DNA of 45,571 nt from an uncultured Roseburia sp. (GCA_900756925.1 CAAELX010000049.1:1-45571), one strand, 5' to 3'; counted from the first letter of the stretch, positions 15,222-23,751 are shown. Program-made: numbers and translations. The notes: generated by a model from the sequence alone, not told the origin.

Positions 15222-16199
15222 ATGTTTGGTAAGTTAATTGAGATTTTAAAAAAAGACCCAAAGAAGATCGTATTTACAGAGGGGCATGACCCTCGTATCT
15301 TAGAGGCTGCATCCCGTCTTCTTGCAAGCAACTTCTTGCATCCAATCCTTGTTGGTAATGCAGAAGAGATCGCAAAGGCAGCAGAGGAGAGTGGCTTTAA
15401 TATCCGTGGTGCAGAGATCATCGATCCTCTGAACTATGACAGATTTGACGAGATGGTAGAGCAGTTCTGTGAACTTCGTAAGAGCAAAGGTGTGACACCG
15501 GAGCAGGCTAAGGGTATTCTTTCCCAGGCAAACTATTTCGGAACCATGTTAGTAAAGATGGGAGTTGCAGATGCCCTTCTCGGAGGCGCTACCTACTCTA
15601 CAGCAGATACGGTTCGTCCTGCTTTACAGCTCATCAAGACAAAACCAGGCAACACAATCGTATCTTCCTGCTTCATTATGGTTCGTCCGGCAGCAACCGG
15701 TGAGAACGAAGTATTAGCTATGGCTGACTGTGCAATCAACATTCATCCGACAGAGGACGAGTTAGTTGAGATCGCAGGTGAGACCGCTGAGTGTGCAAGA
15801 ATTTTCGGTATTGACCCGAAGGTTGCATTCTTAAGCTACTCTACACTTGGATCCGGAAAAGGTGAGGATGTTGACAAGATGCGCAACGCAGCTCACAAGG
15901 CAAAAGAGAAGTTCCCGGCTCTTCCAATCGAAGGCGAGATCCAGTTCGATGCAGCTGTTTCTCCACGTGTAGCACGTACAAAGTGCAAAGATTCCGAAGT
16001 TGCAGGACATGCGAACACATTTGTATTCCCTGACATCAACGCTGGTAACATCGGTTACAAGATCGCTCAGCGTCTTGGTAACTTCGAAGCTTACGGACCA
16101 ATCTTACTTGGTTTAAATGCTCCGATCAACGATCTGTCACGTGGATGCAATGCGGCTGAGGTTTACTCAATGGCTATTATTACTGCTGCGCTTGCATAA
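15222..16199 (+). CDS. pta: Phosphate acetyltransferase
   Basis: A 325-aa cytoplasmic enzyme exchanging acetyl-CoA and acetyl phosphate; with acetate kinase it makes ATP from acetyl-CoA in fermentation. The usual Pta blocks are present: IVFTEGHDPRILEAASRLL near residue 15, LGGATYSTADTVRPALQLIKTKPG near 121, SSCFIMV, EGEIQFDAAVSPRVA near 243, and FVFPDINAGNIGYKIAQRLG near 268. The length is normal for the short class without the DRTGG regulatory region. The ATG at 15222 follows GAGAGGAAC. Unlike many Firmicutes, ackA does not follow: the next element is a 160-bp hairpin and then a gene-free stretch. Confidence 0.95.
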   Translation: MFGKLIEILKKDPKKIVFTEGHDPRILEAASRLLASNFLHPILVGNAEEIAKAAEESGFNIRGAEIIDPLNYDRFDEMVEQFCELRKSKGVTPEQAKGILSQANYFGTMLVKMGVADALLGGATYSTADTVRPALQLIKTKPGNTIVSSCFIMVRPAATGENEVLAMADCAINIHPTEDELVEIAGETAECARIFGIDPKVAFLSYSTLGSGKGEDVDKMRNAAHKAKEKFPALPIEGEIQFDAAVSPRVARTKCKDSEVAGHANTFVFPDINAGNIGYKIAQRLGNFEAYGPILLGLNAPINDLSRGCNAAEVYSMAIITAALA

Positions 16200-16244
16200 G
16201 CAGAAATGTATAAAAGGGACGCTGCCGAACGTTAGGCAGTGTCA

Positions 16245-16404
16245 GCCGAAAAAGGGAGAGGTACTTCCTACGAAATTCCATTACGCTAAGAACTCCGATG
16301 AGCCCCTGAGCGGGCAATTATCTCAGCAACGGCTTCGATAATTGCCAGGGTCTCATCTCCGTAGCGTAGAGGAATTTCTCCGGAAGTACCTCTCCCTTTT
16401 TGGC
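16245..16404 (+). repeat. Long hairpin element after pta (~160 bp)
   Basis: Nearly the whole segment folds on itself. A perfect 20-bp outer stem (16249-16268 with 16382-16401) is followed inwards by GAAATTCC/GGAATTTC, TACGCTA/TAGCGTA, GATGAG-CCCTG/CAGGG-CTCATC, and an inner GGCAATTATC/GATAATTGCC stem (16313-16322 with 16337-16346) around a 14-nt loop. The outer arm ends in CCCTTTTT, so it could also act as the pta terminator. It is far larger than a terminator needs and resembles a MITE or palindromic intergenic repeat. No related copy occurs elsewhere in this window. Confidence 0.8.
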
Positions 16405-16921
16405 ATACGAAGGTTTTTGAACGGCAGCTGCGGGTTAGGAGCCTTTCGTGTAGCTCCTTTGTAAATGATTGGAAAATTTATGGGAATATATTTGTTGGAA
16501 AAGGAGAATGCGCGTTGCCTGGTATTGGATACTAGATGGAAAAGCAATTGGATTGGAAATGGTGGAATAAACGTCGCAATAAAGTTGATAAAATGGAAGT
16601 TATTGACAGTATAATAGTTAAAATGTGGATAACTATGTGGATAGTGTGGATAAAACTGTAAACTAGAGAAAATAGGAAGAATTGTCAGAAAAAAATAATG
16701 AAGAATAGAAATTGAATGTTGTATATTAGAGAGGAAGAAGGAAGTTATCCACGGACAAAATCTTTTTGAATGCAAAAGAGCGATGGATCAGAGCAGTGCA
16801 AGGACTATCATATGAAAAAAATACGAAAAAATAAAGGAAACAGTACCATTTTTCAAGTAGATATAGTAAAATGAGAACGCTAAAATGCAGCAAGAAAAAG
16901 ATATAGTTGAGGAAGAAGAAA
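16405..16921 (+). promoter_or_regulatory. Gene-free AT-rich stretch with clustered DnaA-box-like sites
   Basis: No convincing gene lies here. TGTGGATAA (16624-16632), TGTGGATAG (16636-16644) and TGTGGATAA (16645-16653) lie within 30 bp, and TTATCCACG (16745-16753) lies on the other strand. Two are perfect 9-bp DnaA boxes (TTATCCACA on the minus strand) and two differ by one base. A -10-like TATAAT (16610-16615) lies just before the cluster, preceded at 19 bp by TTGATA. The site could titrate DnaA or make an upstream transcript DnaA-sensitive. There is no dnaA, dnaN or recF nearby, so this is not a typical oriC. Confidence 0.5.
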
Positions 16922-17788
16922 ATGTTAAAAAACAGAGGACAGATCAAGCGCACGATTGAGGAATATATGGTGCTGACGGTTGCAACGTTGATTCTGGTTG
17001 TGGGCGTGTATGTGTTTAAGTTCCCGAATAATTTCTCGTTTGGAGGGGTAACGGGTATCGCGGTTGTTTTGAGTGCGGTGATGCCGACAACACCGGGAAG
17101 TATTACGTTTATTATAAATATGGCGCTGCTGGTGTTTGGATTTATTTTTTTAGGGACAGGGTTTGGTGTGAAGACGGTGTATGTCAGCGTGCTTACCTCC
17201 GTGGGTTTAAGTGCAGCGGAGAAGCTTTTTCCGATGTCGGCACCGCTGACATCACAGCCGGTGTTGGAACTGATTTATGCGATCGTACTTCCGGCGGCGA
17301 GCTCGGCGATTTTATTTAACGTGGGAGCTTCCGGTGGTGGTACGGATATTATCGCGATGATTTTGAAGAAGTATACGAAGCTGAATATCGGTGCGGCGCT
17401 GTTTTTGGTAGATTTATTTATTGTACTGGCATCATGTCTGGTTTTCGATGCACAGACAGGACTTTTTTCGCTGTGTGGACTTCTCGCGAAGTCGCTTGTG
17501 GTCGACAGCGTGATTGAGAATATTAATATGTGCAAGTATTTCACGATTATCTGCACAGATCCGGAGCCGATCTGCAACTTTATCACGCAGAAGCTGAATC
17601 GGAGTGCGACGGTTTACCGCGCGGAGGGCGCTTACCAGCACAACGAGAAGACGGTCATTCTCTCTGTCATGAAGCGAAGTCAGGCGGTGGAGCTGCGTAA
17701 CTTTATCCATGAGAACCAGCCGTCTGCATTTATTGCGATCACGAACAGCAGCGAGATCATCGGAAAAGGATTCCGGGGATTGAATTAA
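16922..17788 (+). CDS. YitT family membrane protein (DUF161 plus DUF2179)
   Basis: A 288-aa protein with five to six membrane segments in the first ~185 residues (YitT_membrane) and a soluble C-terminal DUF2179 domain from ~200 on (CKYFTIICTDPEPICNFITQKLNRSATVYRAEGAY). Typical internal glycine-rich blocks are SFGGVTGIAVVLS and GASGGGTDIIAMIL. Transport function is suspected for the family but no substrate is established. The ATG at 16922 is preferred, with GAGGAAG in front; a TTG at 16907 is an in-frame alternative. It stands alone, with a strong terminator behind. Confidence 0.88.
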   Translation: MLKNRGQIKRTIEEYMVLTVATLILVVGVYVFKFPNNFSFGGVTGIAVVLSAVMPTTPGSITFIINMALLVFGFIFLGTGFGVKTVYVSVLTSVGLSAAEKLFPMSAPLTSQPVLELIYAIVLPAASSAILFNVGASGGGTDIIAMILKKYTKLNIGAALFLVDLFIVLASCLVFDAQTGLFSLCGLLAKSLVVDSVIENINMCKYFTIICTDPEPICNFITQKLNRSATVYRAEGAYQHNEKTVILSVMKRSQAVELRNFIHENQPSAFIAITNSSEIIGKGFRGLN

Positions 17789-17815
17789 GAAAAAACGGAA
17801 GAAATGGAATGTAAG

Positions 17816-17842
17816 GGAAGGCAGTGCGCCTTCCTTTTTTTC
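17816..17842 (+). terminator. Rho-independent terminator after the YitT gene
   Basis: A stem of GGAAGGC with GCCTTCC encloses a short loop and is followed by seven T. Confidence 0.85.
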
Positions 17843-17975
17843 TGTCTTTCATGCCAATAAAGCCATTTGTGATGACAGCTGTGAGACCGGAAGTGGATCC
17901 GGGCGGCTTTGAATCGTTTGACAAAACAGCTTTTGTCGGTCAGAAAAAGTATGTATACAGATGTAGAAATCGCAT

Positions 17976-18004
17976 TTGCAACTTCGCCCACCTTATGTTA
18001 TGAT
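17976..18004 (+). promoter_or_regulatory. Promoter of the UDP-sugar pyrophosphorylase gene
   Basis: TTGCAA (17976-17981) and TATGAT (17999-18004) are 17 bp apart, with an extended -10 TG at 17996-17997. They lie 50 bp ahead of the start codon. Confidence 0.65.
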
Positions 18005-18056
18005 TAAAGTTAGCTTAATAAAAAAGAGAATGTTTAAAACGAATAGGGAGGATAAA

Positions 18057-19265
18057 ATGCATATCTGGGAAGAAGAGAAGCAGTCATACATAAAAGCATG
18101 TATGGAAAGAGGAACGGAAGAGCAGAAGGAAGCACTGAAGAAAACGTTAGATGAGACTGATTTTTCTATTTTAGATAATATCGAGAGAAAAGAGACTGTC
18201 AACGAGCGTGGCGTATTTGCACCGCTTGACGCAGTGGAAGTTCCGGAGATCGAAGCGAGAAGCGAGGAGTTTCGGGCAGCAGGCCTTGAAGCAATCCGTG
18301 CCGGAAAAGTCGGAGCTGTTCTTTTAGCAGGTGGGCAGGGAACAAGACTTGGACTCGACAGACCGAAGGGAACGTTAAATATTGGTGTGAACAGAGACTT
18401 ATATCTGTTTGAGCAGCTGTTCCATAACCTGATGGATGTTACGACAGAGGCAGAGGTTTATGTGCCAATGTACATTATGACAAGTAATATCAATAATAAA
18501 GATACCGTAGCATTTTTTGAGGAGCACAGCTACTTCGGCTATCCGAAGGAGTATGTAAAGTTTTTCATTCAGGAGATGGTTCCAGCATGTGACTATGAGG
18601 GACGCGTTTACATGGTATCCGATACAGAAGTTGCCATGTCCCCGAATGGAAATGGCGGCTGGTTCGGCTCTATGGTAAAAGCAGGACTGTTAGAGGACAT
18701 CCACGCAAGAGGAATTGAATGGCTCAATGTATTCGCAGTGGATAACTGCCTGCAGAGAATCGCAGACCCGCTTTTTGTTGGTGCAACGATTGTATCCGGT
18801 TGCGAGAGTGGCGCGAAAGTTGTAAGAAAAGCAGCACCGGATGAAAAAGTTGGCGTTTTATGTACCGAAGATGGGAGACCTTCTATCGCAGAGTATTATG
18901 AGATGACCGAGGAGATGGCAACTGCAAGAAAAGAGAATGGCGATTTACAGTATGGATTCGGCGTGATCTTAAATTATCTGTTCTCCGAGAAAAAATTAGA
19001 GCAGATCGCAGATGCACACATGCCGATCCACGTAGTAGAGAAGAAGATCCCACACGTAGATGAAGAGGGTAACTTCGTGAAACCGGAACAGCCAAACGGC
19101 TACAAATTCGAGACACTCGTACTCGATATGGTTCATATGATGGATGACTGCCTTCCATATGAAGTCGTAAGGGAGAGAGAGTTCGCTCCAATTAAGAATC
19201 TACATGGAGTCGATTCCTTAGATTCCGCAAGAGAGCTGTTACGTGGATGTGGCGTGGAATTATAA
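18057..19265 (+). CDS. UDPGP-family pyrophosphorylase (UDP-N-acetylhexosamine or UDP-glucose type)
   Basis: A 402-aa cytoplasmic nucleotidyltransferase of the eukaryote-like UDPGP type 1 family, forming a UDP-sugar from UTP and a sugar-1-phosphate. The nucleotide-binding loop LLAGGQGTRLGLDRPKG is near residue 88, the uridine/sugar-binding SPNGNGGWFGSM near 198, and FAVDNCLQRIADPLF near 222. The N-G-N-G-G block is closer to UDP-N-acetylglucosamine pyrophosphorylases (UAP1/AGX) than to UDP-glucose enzymes, so UDP-GlcNAc is my preferred product. The ATG at 18057 follows AGGGAGGATAAA. It is monocistronic, with its own promoter and a large terminator hairpin. Confidence 0.85.
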   Translation: MHIWEEEKQSYIKACMERGTEEQKEALKKTLDETDFSILDNIERKETVNERGVFAPLDAVEVPEIEARSEEFRAAGLEAIRAGKVGAVLLAGGQGTRLGLDRPKGTLNIGVNRDLYLFEQLFHNLMDVTTEAEVYVPMYIMTSNINNKDTVAFFEEHSYFGYPKEYVKFFIQEMVPACDYEGRVYMVSDTEVAMSPNGNGGWFGSMVKAGLLEDIHARGIEWLNVFAVDNCLQRIADPLFVGATIVSGCESGAKVVRKAAPDEKVGVLCTEDGRPSIAEYYEMTEEMATARKENGDLQYGFGVILNYLFSEKKLEQIADAHMPIHVVEKKIPHVDEEGNFVKPEQPNGYKFETLVLDMVHMMDDCLPYEVVREREFAPIKNLHGVDSLDSARELLRGCGVEL

Positions 19266-19313
19266 GAGGCAGGAAAGAATGCATAGGCATTTGATTTCGT
19301 TTTAAAAGTAGTG

Positions 19314-19380
19314 CCGCACATATAAGACGTATTCGTCGGACAATCCGACGGAGAACGTTTTATGTGTGCGGTATTTTTTT
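19314..19380 (+). terminator. Nested-hairpin terminator after the pyrophosphorylase gene
   Basis: A 17-bp outer stem with two G-U pairs (19314-19330 with 19355-19371) encloses a perfect inner stem CGTCGGA-CAA-TCCGACG (19334-19350). It is followed by TATTTTTTT. The rest of the 340-bp gap to the next gene (to 19605) is AT-rich, without a recognisable gene. Confidence 0.85.
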
Positions 19381-19605
19381 GACGGGATGATCTGGGTAAA
19401 AGGGTTTATGAAAAAGAGCGTACAATATGCGGTGTGGACCATAATATATTTAATAGAATTTTAATGGGAGTTTCATAAGAGCTTTACGATTATCTGTTAA
19501 TATAAATAATAAGCTTTCTATGTAAGAAAATTGGGAGGCGGAAAGAGCATAAGAGAAAAAGTTGCCGGTTGCAATTACAGTGCGGACGGTAACAGGAAAA
19601 GAATA

Positions 19606-20355
19606 ATGGGGGCAGGGAGTATGAACCAACAGGAGCAGGCAGCCGCAGTGAACGATGCCTATGAAGATCAGCAAGTATTTGAGGTGAACGGTCTCGTACC
19701 AGTTCACTTTAATCAGGAAAACAGCATGGAGCGCTTAGCAGACATGACGGAGGAATTCTCACAGAGCATCGATCCGATCCTTCGGATGTACAGTGCAGCG
19801 ATGAGCGCGACCACTGCAAGGTTAGAAATCATCAAAGATGAATTCAAGTACCGGAAGCTAAGATGTCCGATCCATCATATTGATACGAGATTGAAATCCG
19901 CGCAAAGCATTCTTGGCAAGCTGCAGAAGAAAGAATATCCGCTGACATTGAGCGCAGCCTGCAACAATATTTACGATATCGCGGGCATCCGCGTGGTATG
20001 TCCGTATATGAAGGATGTGTATCTGATCCGCGACAGAATCTTAGCGCAGGACGATATTGTCATTATGAAGATCAAAGATTACATTGAGGAACCGAAAGCA
20101 AATGGCTACCGGAGTCTGCATATGTTAATCCGTGTGCCGGTTTACTTCATGAACAAGAAACAGATGGTGCCGGTGGAGCTGCAGATCCGCACACAGGCGA
20201 TGGATCTGTGGGCGAGCCTTGAACATGATATCAAGTACAAGTCGCTGTATCAGGGAAATACAACCGACTTCGGGGATGAACTGAAAGAGTGCAGCAGGCT
20301 CATCTATGAGGCGGAGCAGAAGATGGAGGCGATGAATGAGGTGCTGGAAGGGTAG
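19606..20355 (+). CDS. Small alarmone synthetase (RelA/SpoT domain, YjbM/RelQ type)
   Basis: A 249-aa protein with only the (p)ppGpp synthetase domain; there is no HD hydrolase, TGS or ACT domain. Family motifs are visible: FKYRKLRCPIHHIDTRLKS near residue 83, YDIAGIRVVCPYMKDVY near 124, PKANGYRSLHMLI near 164, and VELQIRTQAMDLWASLEHDIKYK near 186, containing the catalytic Glu. It transfers pyrophosphate from ATP to GTP or GDP. The ATG at 19606 follows CAGGAAAAG; a second ATG at 19621 has GGGAG only two bases away. A TTG at 19531 would extend the protein without homology. Its regulation is not visible. Confidence 0.88.
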   Translation: MGAGSMNQQEQAAAVNDAYEDQQVFEVNGLVPVHFNQENSMERLADMTEEFSQSIDPILRMYSAAMSATTARLEIIKDEFKYRKLRCPIHHIDTRLKSAQSILGKLQKKEYPLTLSAACNNIYDIAGIRVVCPYMKDVYLIRDRILAQDDIVIMKIKDYIEEPKANGYRSLHMLIRVPVYFMNKKQMVPVELQIRTQAMDLWASLEHDIKYKSLYQGNTTDFGDELKECSRLIYEAEQKMEAMNEVLEG

Positions 20356-20464
20356 GCGGGCGTCCCGCTCTTTTTCGGCTTTCACAGCCTATCCACCGGC
20401 AGCGTTCCCAAGAATACATTTCCTTTAAAGAGAAAAAATATCGCTAGAAAATTTAAAAGTCCAC

Positions 20465-20514
20465 TTGACATAAGGCAGAAACCGCGCTATATTCAAGATA
20501 CCCCACAGGGGTAT
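20465..20514 (+). promoter_or_regulatory. Copper-responsive promoter with CsoR operator
   Basis: TTGACA (20465-20470) and TATATT (20488-20493) are 17 bp apart. Four bases downstream begins a perfect 7-3-7 palindrome, ATACCCC-ACA-GGGGTAT (20498-20514), which matches the TACCC/GGGTA core of known CsoR operators. Copper binding to CsoR releases this site. The promoter precedes csoR and presumably also drives copA. Confidence 0.85.
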
Positions 20515-20548
20515 GCGAAAACAACGCAACCAGCAGGAGGAATCAGAT

Positions 20549-20863
20549 ATGACATGTTGCTGCAACTGTAAAGACGAAGACAACGTAAAGCACAAACAGC
20601 GTGACGAAGCCGAGAAAAAGGCGCTCATGACGCGCTTAAGCCGGATTGAAGGGCAGGTACGCGGAATCAGGGCGATGGTGGAGGATGACCGTTACTGTGT
20701 GGATATCCTGACGCAGGTGTCGGCGATACAGGCAGCACTCAATGGTTTTAACAAAGAACTGCTTGCGAGACATATCAAGACGTGTGTTTCGGAGGATATC
20801 AGGGAAGGCAACGAGGAAGCGGTGGATGAACTGTGCGAGCTTCTGAAAAAGCTGATGAAATAA
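20549..20863 (+). CDS. csoR: CsoR-family copper-sensing repressor
   Basis: A 104-aa all-helical repressor of the CsoR/RcnR family. The family helix starts at LMTRLSRIEGQVRGIRAMVEDDRYCVDILTQ; Cys in RYC, His and Cys in RHIKTC give the C-H-C Cu(I) ligand set. An extra N-terminal CCCNC cluster directly after the initiator region is unusual and could bind additional metal. The start at 20549 follows CAGGAGGAATCA. The perfect CsoR palindrome in its promoter and copA directly downstream (78 bp) make the copper role secure. Confidence 0.92.
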   Translation: MTCCCNCKDEDNVKHKQRDEAEKKALMTRLSRIEGQVRGIRAMVEDDRYCVDILTQVSAIQAALNGFNKELLARHIKTCVSEDIREGNEEAVDELCELLKKLMK

Positions 20864-20941
20864 AAGGACCGGAAGATAATCCGAAGGACATGTAGGAAAC
20901 AGCAAAAACGGATATACTAAGACAGCAGAAAGGAAAGACCA

Positions 20942-23740
20942 ATGAAAGAGAAATTCGATGTAACAGGAATGACCTGTTCTGCCTGCTCCTCCCACGTGGA
21001 GAAAAGCGTCGGCAAGCTCGTCGGGGTGGAGAACGTCAGCGTGAATCTGCTGACGAACAGCATGCAGGTCGAATTTGATGAGAACCAGTTAGATACGGCC
21101 GGGATCATTAAGGCAGTGGAAGATGCAGGATACGGCGCAGCGGTGAAGGACGAACATGCAAAGTCCGGGGCAAAGACTTCCGGGCAGCAGGACGGCGCAG
21201 CCGGAAACGGGCTGTCAGCCATGGAGCAGAATGTGAAGAATATGAAAAAAAGATTGATCGTGTCCTTAATCTTTTGGATCCCGCTCATGTACGTCTCCAT
21301 GGGACATATGATTTACCAGTGGTTAAATATTCCAATGCCGCCATTTACCATGAACTACTTACACGGCAATGAGAACGCCATGACCTACGCCTTTACCCAG
21401 TTCTTACTGCTACTGCCAATTCTTGTGGCGAACCAGAAGTACTTTAAGAACGGATTCAAGACACTGTGGCACAGAAGCCCGAACATGGACAGCCTGATCG
21501 CCATCGGTGCCGGGGCAGCGATCCTGTATGGAATCTTTGCCATCTATCGGATCGGTTACGGCATGGGACACGGGGATATGGAAGTTGTACATCAGTATGC
21601 GCATGACCTCTATTTTGAATCCGCCGGAACGATCCTGACACTGATTACAATCGGAAAATATTTAGAGACCAAGTCCAAGGGCAAGACCAGTGAGGCGATC
21701 ACAAAGCTGTTAAATCTTGCACCGAAGACCGTGACCGTCATCCGTGACGGCAAAGAGCAGGTGATCGATGCAGCGGATGTGGAAAAGGGCGAGATTTTCC
21801 TCGTAAAGCCAGGTGAGGCTGTCGCAGTGGACGGTGTGATCGTGGAGGGAAAATCATCCTTTGACGAATCTGCAATCACCGGCGAGAGTATTCCGGTACC
21901 GAAGCAGGAGGGCGACACAATCGTGTCTGCATCCATGAACAAATCCGGTCTGATCCGCGCGAAAGCGACAAAGGTTGGCGAAGATACAACGATCGCACAG
22001 ATCATTAAGCTTGTGGAGGAGGCATCCTCAAGTAAGGCACCGATCGCCAAAATGGCGGATAAAATCGCAGGTGTTTTCGTTCCGACGGTTATTACGATTG
22101 CAATCATCACAGGAATCATCTGGTTTATTTCCGGTGCGACGTTCGAATTCGCCATGTCCACCGCGATCGCAGTTCTTGTCATTTCCTGCCCGTGTGCACT
22201 CGGTTTGGCAACACCGGTTGCCATCATGGTAGGAACCGGAAAAGGTGCGGAGAACGGAATCCTGATCAAGTCCGGGGATGCGCTTGAGACTGCCCATCAG
22301 ATTGACACGGTTGTCTTAGATAAGACCGGAACGATCACACAGGGCAAGCCGGTTGTGACCGACATTCTCTGTGCGTTTGGTGCAGCGCAGGGGGCAGAGA
22401 AGACCGACCGGAGTGCAGACCCGGCAGTCAGACTGCTCCACATCGCAGGAAGCTTAGAGAAGGGAAGTGAACATCCGCTCGCAGAGGCGATTGTGGACTA
22501 CTGTGAGAAGAACCAGATTGCACTGAAAAAAGTAACCGATTTCAACGCATCTTTCGGAAAGGGAATTGAGGGAACCGTATCCGGCACACACTATTTTGCC
22601 GGAAATGAGAAGATGATGGAGGAAAAGAAAATTGCCCTCTCAAAAGGACAGAAGGAGCAGATCCACGCACTTGCAAAGCAGGGGAAAACACCGCTTCTTT
22701 TTGCAACTGAGAACCGGTTCCTTGGAATTGTGGCGGTGGCAGACGTTGTAAAGCCAACCAGCAAAGCAGCCGTCCAGAAGTTCCGCGAGTATGGCATTCA
22801 TGTCATTATGTTAACCGGTGACAATGAAGTGACCGCACAGGCGATCAAAGAGCAGGTTGGCATTGACGAGGTCATCGCAGGTGTGCTTCCAACCCAGAAG
22901 GAAGAGAAGATCAGTGCATTGAAGCAGGCAGGACATAAAGTTGCCATGATCGGTGACGGAATCAACGATGCACCGGCGCTCGCATCCGCGGATGTCGGAA
23001 TCGCAATCGGAGCAGGAACAGATGTCGCAATCGAGAGCGCGGACATCGTCCTGATGAAAAACGATTTACTTGATGCCGCAGGTGCGGTAAAATTAAGCAA
23101 AGCAGTGATCCGTAATATCAAGGAGAACCTCTTCTGGGCATTCTTCTACAACAGTATCGGCATTCCGCTCGCGGCAGGTGTGCTGTACCCGTTCTTCGGT
23201 ATTAAGTTAAACCCGATGTTCGGTGCAGCAGCTATGAGTTTAAGCAGTGTGTGTGTCGTAAGCAACGCACTTCGGTTAAGATGGGTGAAGCTGCATGACA
23301 ACAAGAATGCGAAGGCAGCACAGGCGCAGACCGAACAGGCAGGCACGCTGTCAGAAGTGAAGATCATAGCACTGGCAGATGCCACGGAACCGGTGCAGAC
23401 AGAGCATGTAGGCGAAGAGGAAAGACGGAATCACGAAACAGAAACAATATATCATAAATCTGCGATTTATGATCGTGATCTACACGCACTTCGTGCGGCA
23501 GTCTTATTAAATTATAACGATAAAGGAGAAGAGACAATGACAACAACAATTTCAATCGAAGGCATGATGTGTGGACACTGCCAGGCAAGAGTAGAGAAGG
23601 CATTAAAAGAGGTTGCAGGCGTGACAGACGTTACTGTAAGTCTTGAGAACAAGAACGCAGTCGTAACAGGCGATGCTTCCGCTGATGCATTAAAGCAGGC
23701 GGTTGTGGGTGCCGGATATGAAGTTACAGATGTGAAATAA
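20942..23740 (+). CDS. copA: Copper-exporting P-type ATPase CopA fused in frame to CopZ
   Basis: A 932-aa P1B-type ATPase pumping Cu(I) out of the cell. Residues ~1-70 are a heavy-metal-associated domain with MTCSACS. Membrane segments follow, with a TGES actuator loop near 318, transmembrane CPC (ISCPCALGLATP) near 416, the phosphorylation site DKTGT near 460, and GDGINDAP near 674. The pump proper ends near residue 785 (NALRLRWVKLH). A ~80-residue linker without family character follows, then a second metal-binding domain from residue 866 (MMCGHC) that looks exactly like a separate CopZ. The linker DNA contains two hairpins and a ribosome binding site, so it resembles a former intergenic region without a stop codon. 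Confidence 0.93.
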   Translation: MKEKFDVTGMTCSACSSHVEKSVGKLVGVENVSVNLLTNSMQVEFDENQLDTAGIIKAVEDAGYGAAVKDEHAKSGAKTSGQQDGAAGNGLSAMEQNVKNMKKRLIVSLIFWIPLMYVSMGHMIYQWLNIPMPPFTMNYLHGNENAMTYAFTQFLLLLPILVANQKYFKNGFKTLWHRSPNMDSLIAIGAGAAILYGIFAIYRIGYGMGHGDMEVVHQYAHDLYFESAGTILTLITIGKYLETKSKGKTSEAITKLLNLAPKTVTVIRDGKEQVIDAADVEKGEIFLVKPGEAVAVDGVIVEGKSSFDESAITGESIPVPKQEGDTIVSASMNKSGLIRAKATKVGEDTTIAQIIKLVEEASSSKAPIAKMADKIAGVFVPTVITIAIITGIIWFISGATFEFAMSTAIAVLVISCPCALGLATPVAIMVGTGKGAENGILIKSGDALETAHQIDTVVLDKTGTITQGKPVVTDILCAFGAAQGAEKTDRSADPAVRLLHIAGSLEKGSEHPLAEAIVDYCEKNQIALKKVTDFNASFGKGIEGTVSGTHYFAGNEKMMEEKKIALSKGQKEQIHALAKQGKTPLLFATENRFLGIVAVADVVKPTSKAAVQKFREYGIHVIMLTGDNEVTAQAIKEQVGIDEVIAGVLPTQKEEKISALKQAGHKVAMIGDGINDAPALASADVGIAIGAGTDVAIESADIVLMKNDLLDAAGAVKLSKAVIRNIKENLFWAFFYNSIGIPLAAGVLYPFFGIKLNPMFGAAAMSLSSVCVVSNALRLRWVKLHDNKNAKAAQAQTEQAGTLSEVKIIALADATEPVQTEHVGEEERRNHETETIYHKSAIYDRDLHALRAAVLLNYNDKGEETMTTTISIEGMMCGHCQARVEKALKEVAGVTDVTVSLENKNAVVTGDASADALKQAVVGAGYEVTDVK
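23537..23740 (+). CDS. copZ: CopZ-like copper chaperone, internal start within the copA frame
   Basis: From the internal ATG at 23537 a complete 67-aa HMA domain can be made: the metal site is EGMMCGHCQARVEKAL near residue 8, and the rest follows the beta-alpha-beta-beta-alpha-beta pattern. AAAGGAGAAGAG lies 8 bases upstream, as strong a ribosome binding site as any in the window. It is in the same frame as copA with no stop between, so the cell could make a CopA-CopZ fusion, free CopZ, or both. Free CopZ would carry Cu(I) to CopA and CsoR. Upstream, 23451-23473 is a perfect 10-3-10 inverted repeat and 23485-23497 a 5-3-5 hairpin. Confidence 0.7.
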   Translation: MTTTISIEGMMCGHCQARVEKALKEVAGVTDVTVSLENKNAVVTGDASADALKQAVVGAGYEVTDVK

Positions 23741-23751
23741 GTGAAATGGTA

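Noticed and set aside
16245..16404. CRISPR array
   Set aside because: The segment is one large inverted repeat, with no regularly spaced direct repeats and no cas genes anywhere in the window.
16610..16753. Chromosomal replication origin
   Set aside because: Only four DnaA-like boxes, and dnaA, dnaN, recF or gyrase genes are absent. A titration or regulatory site is the more modest reading.
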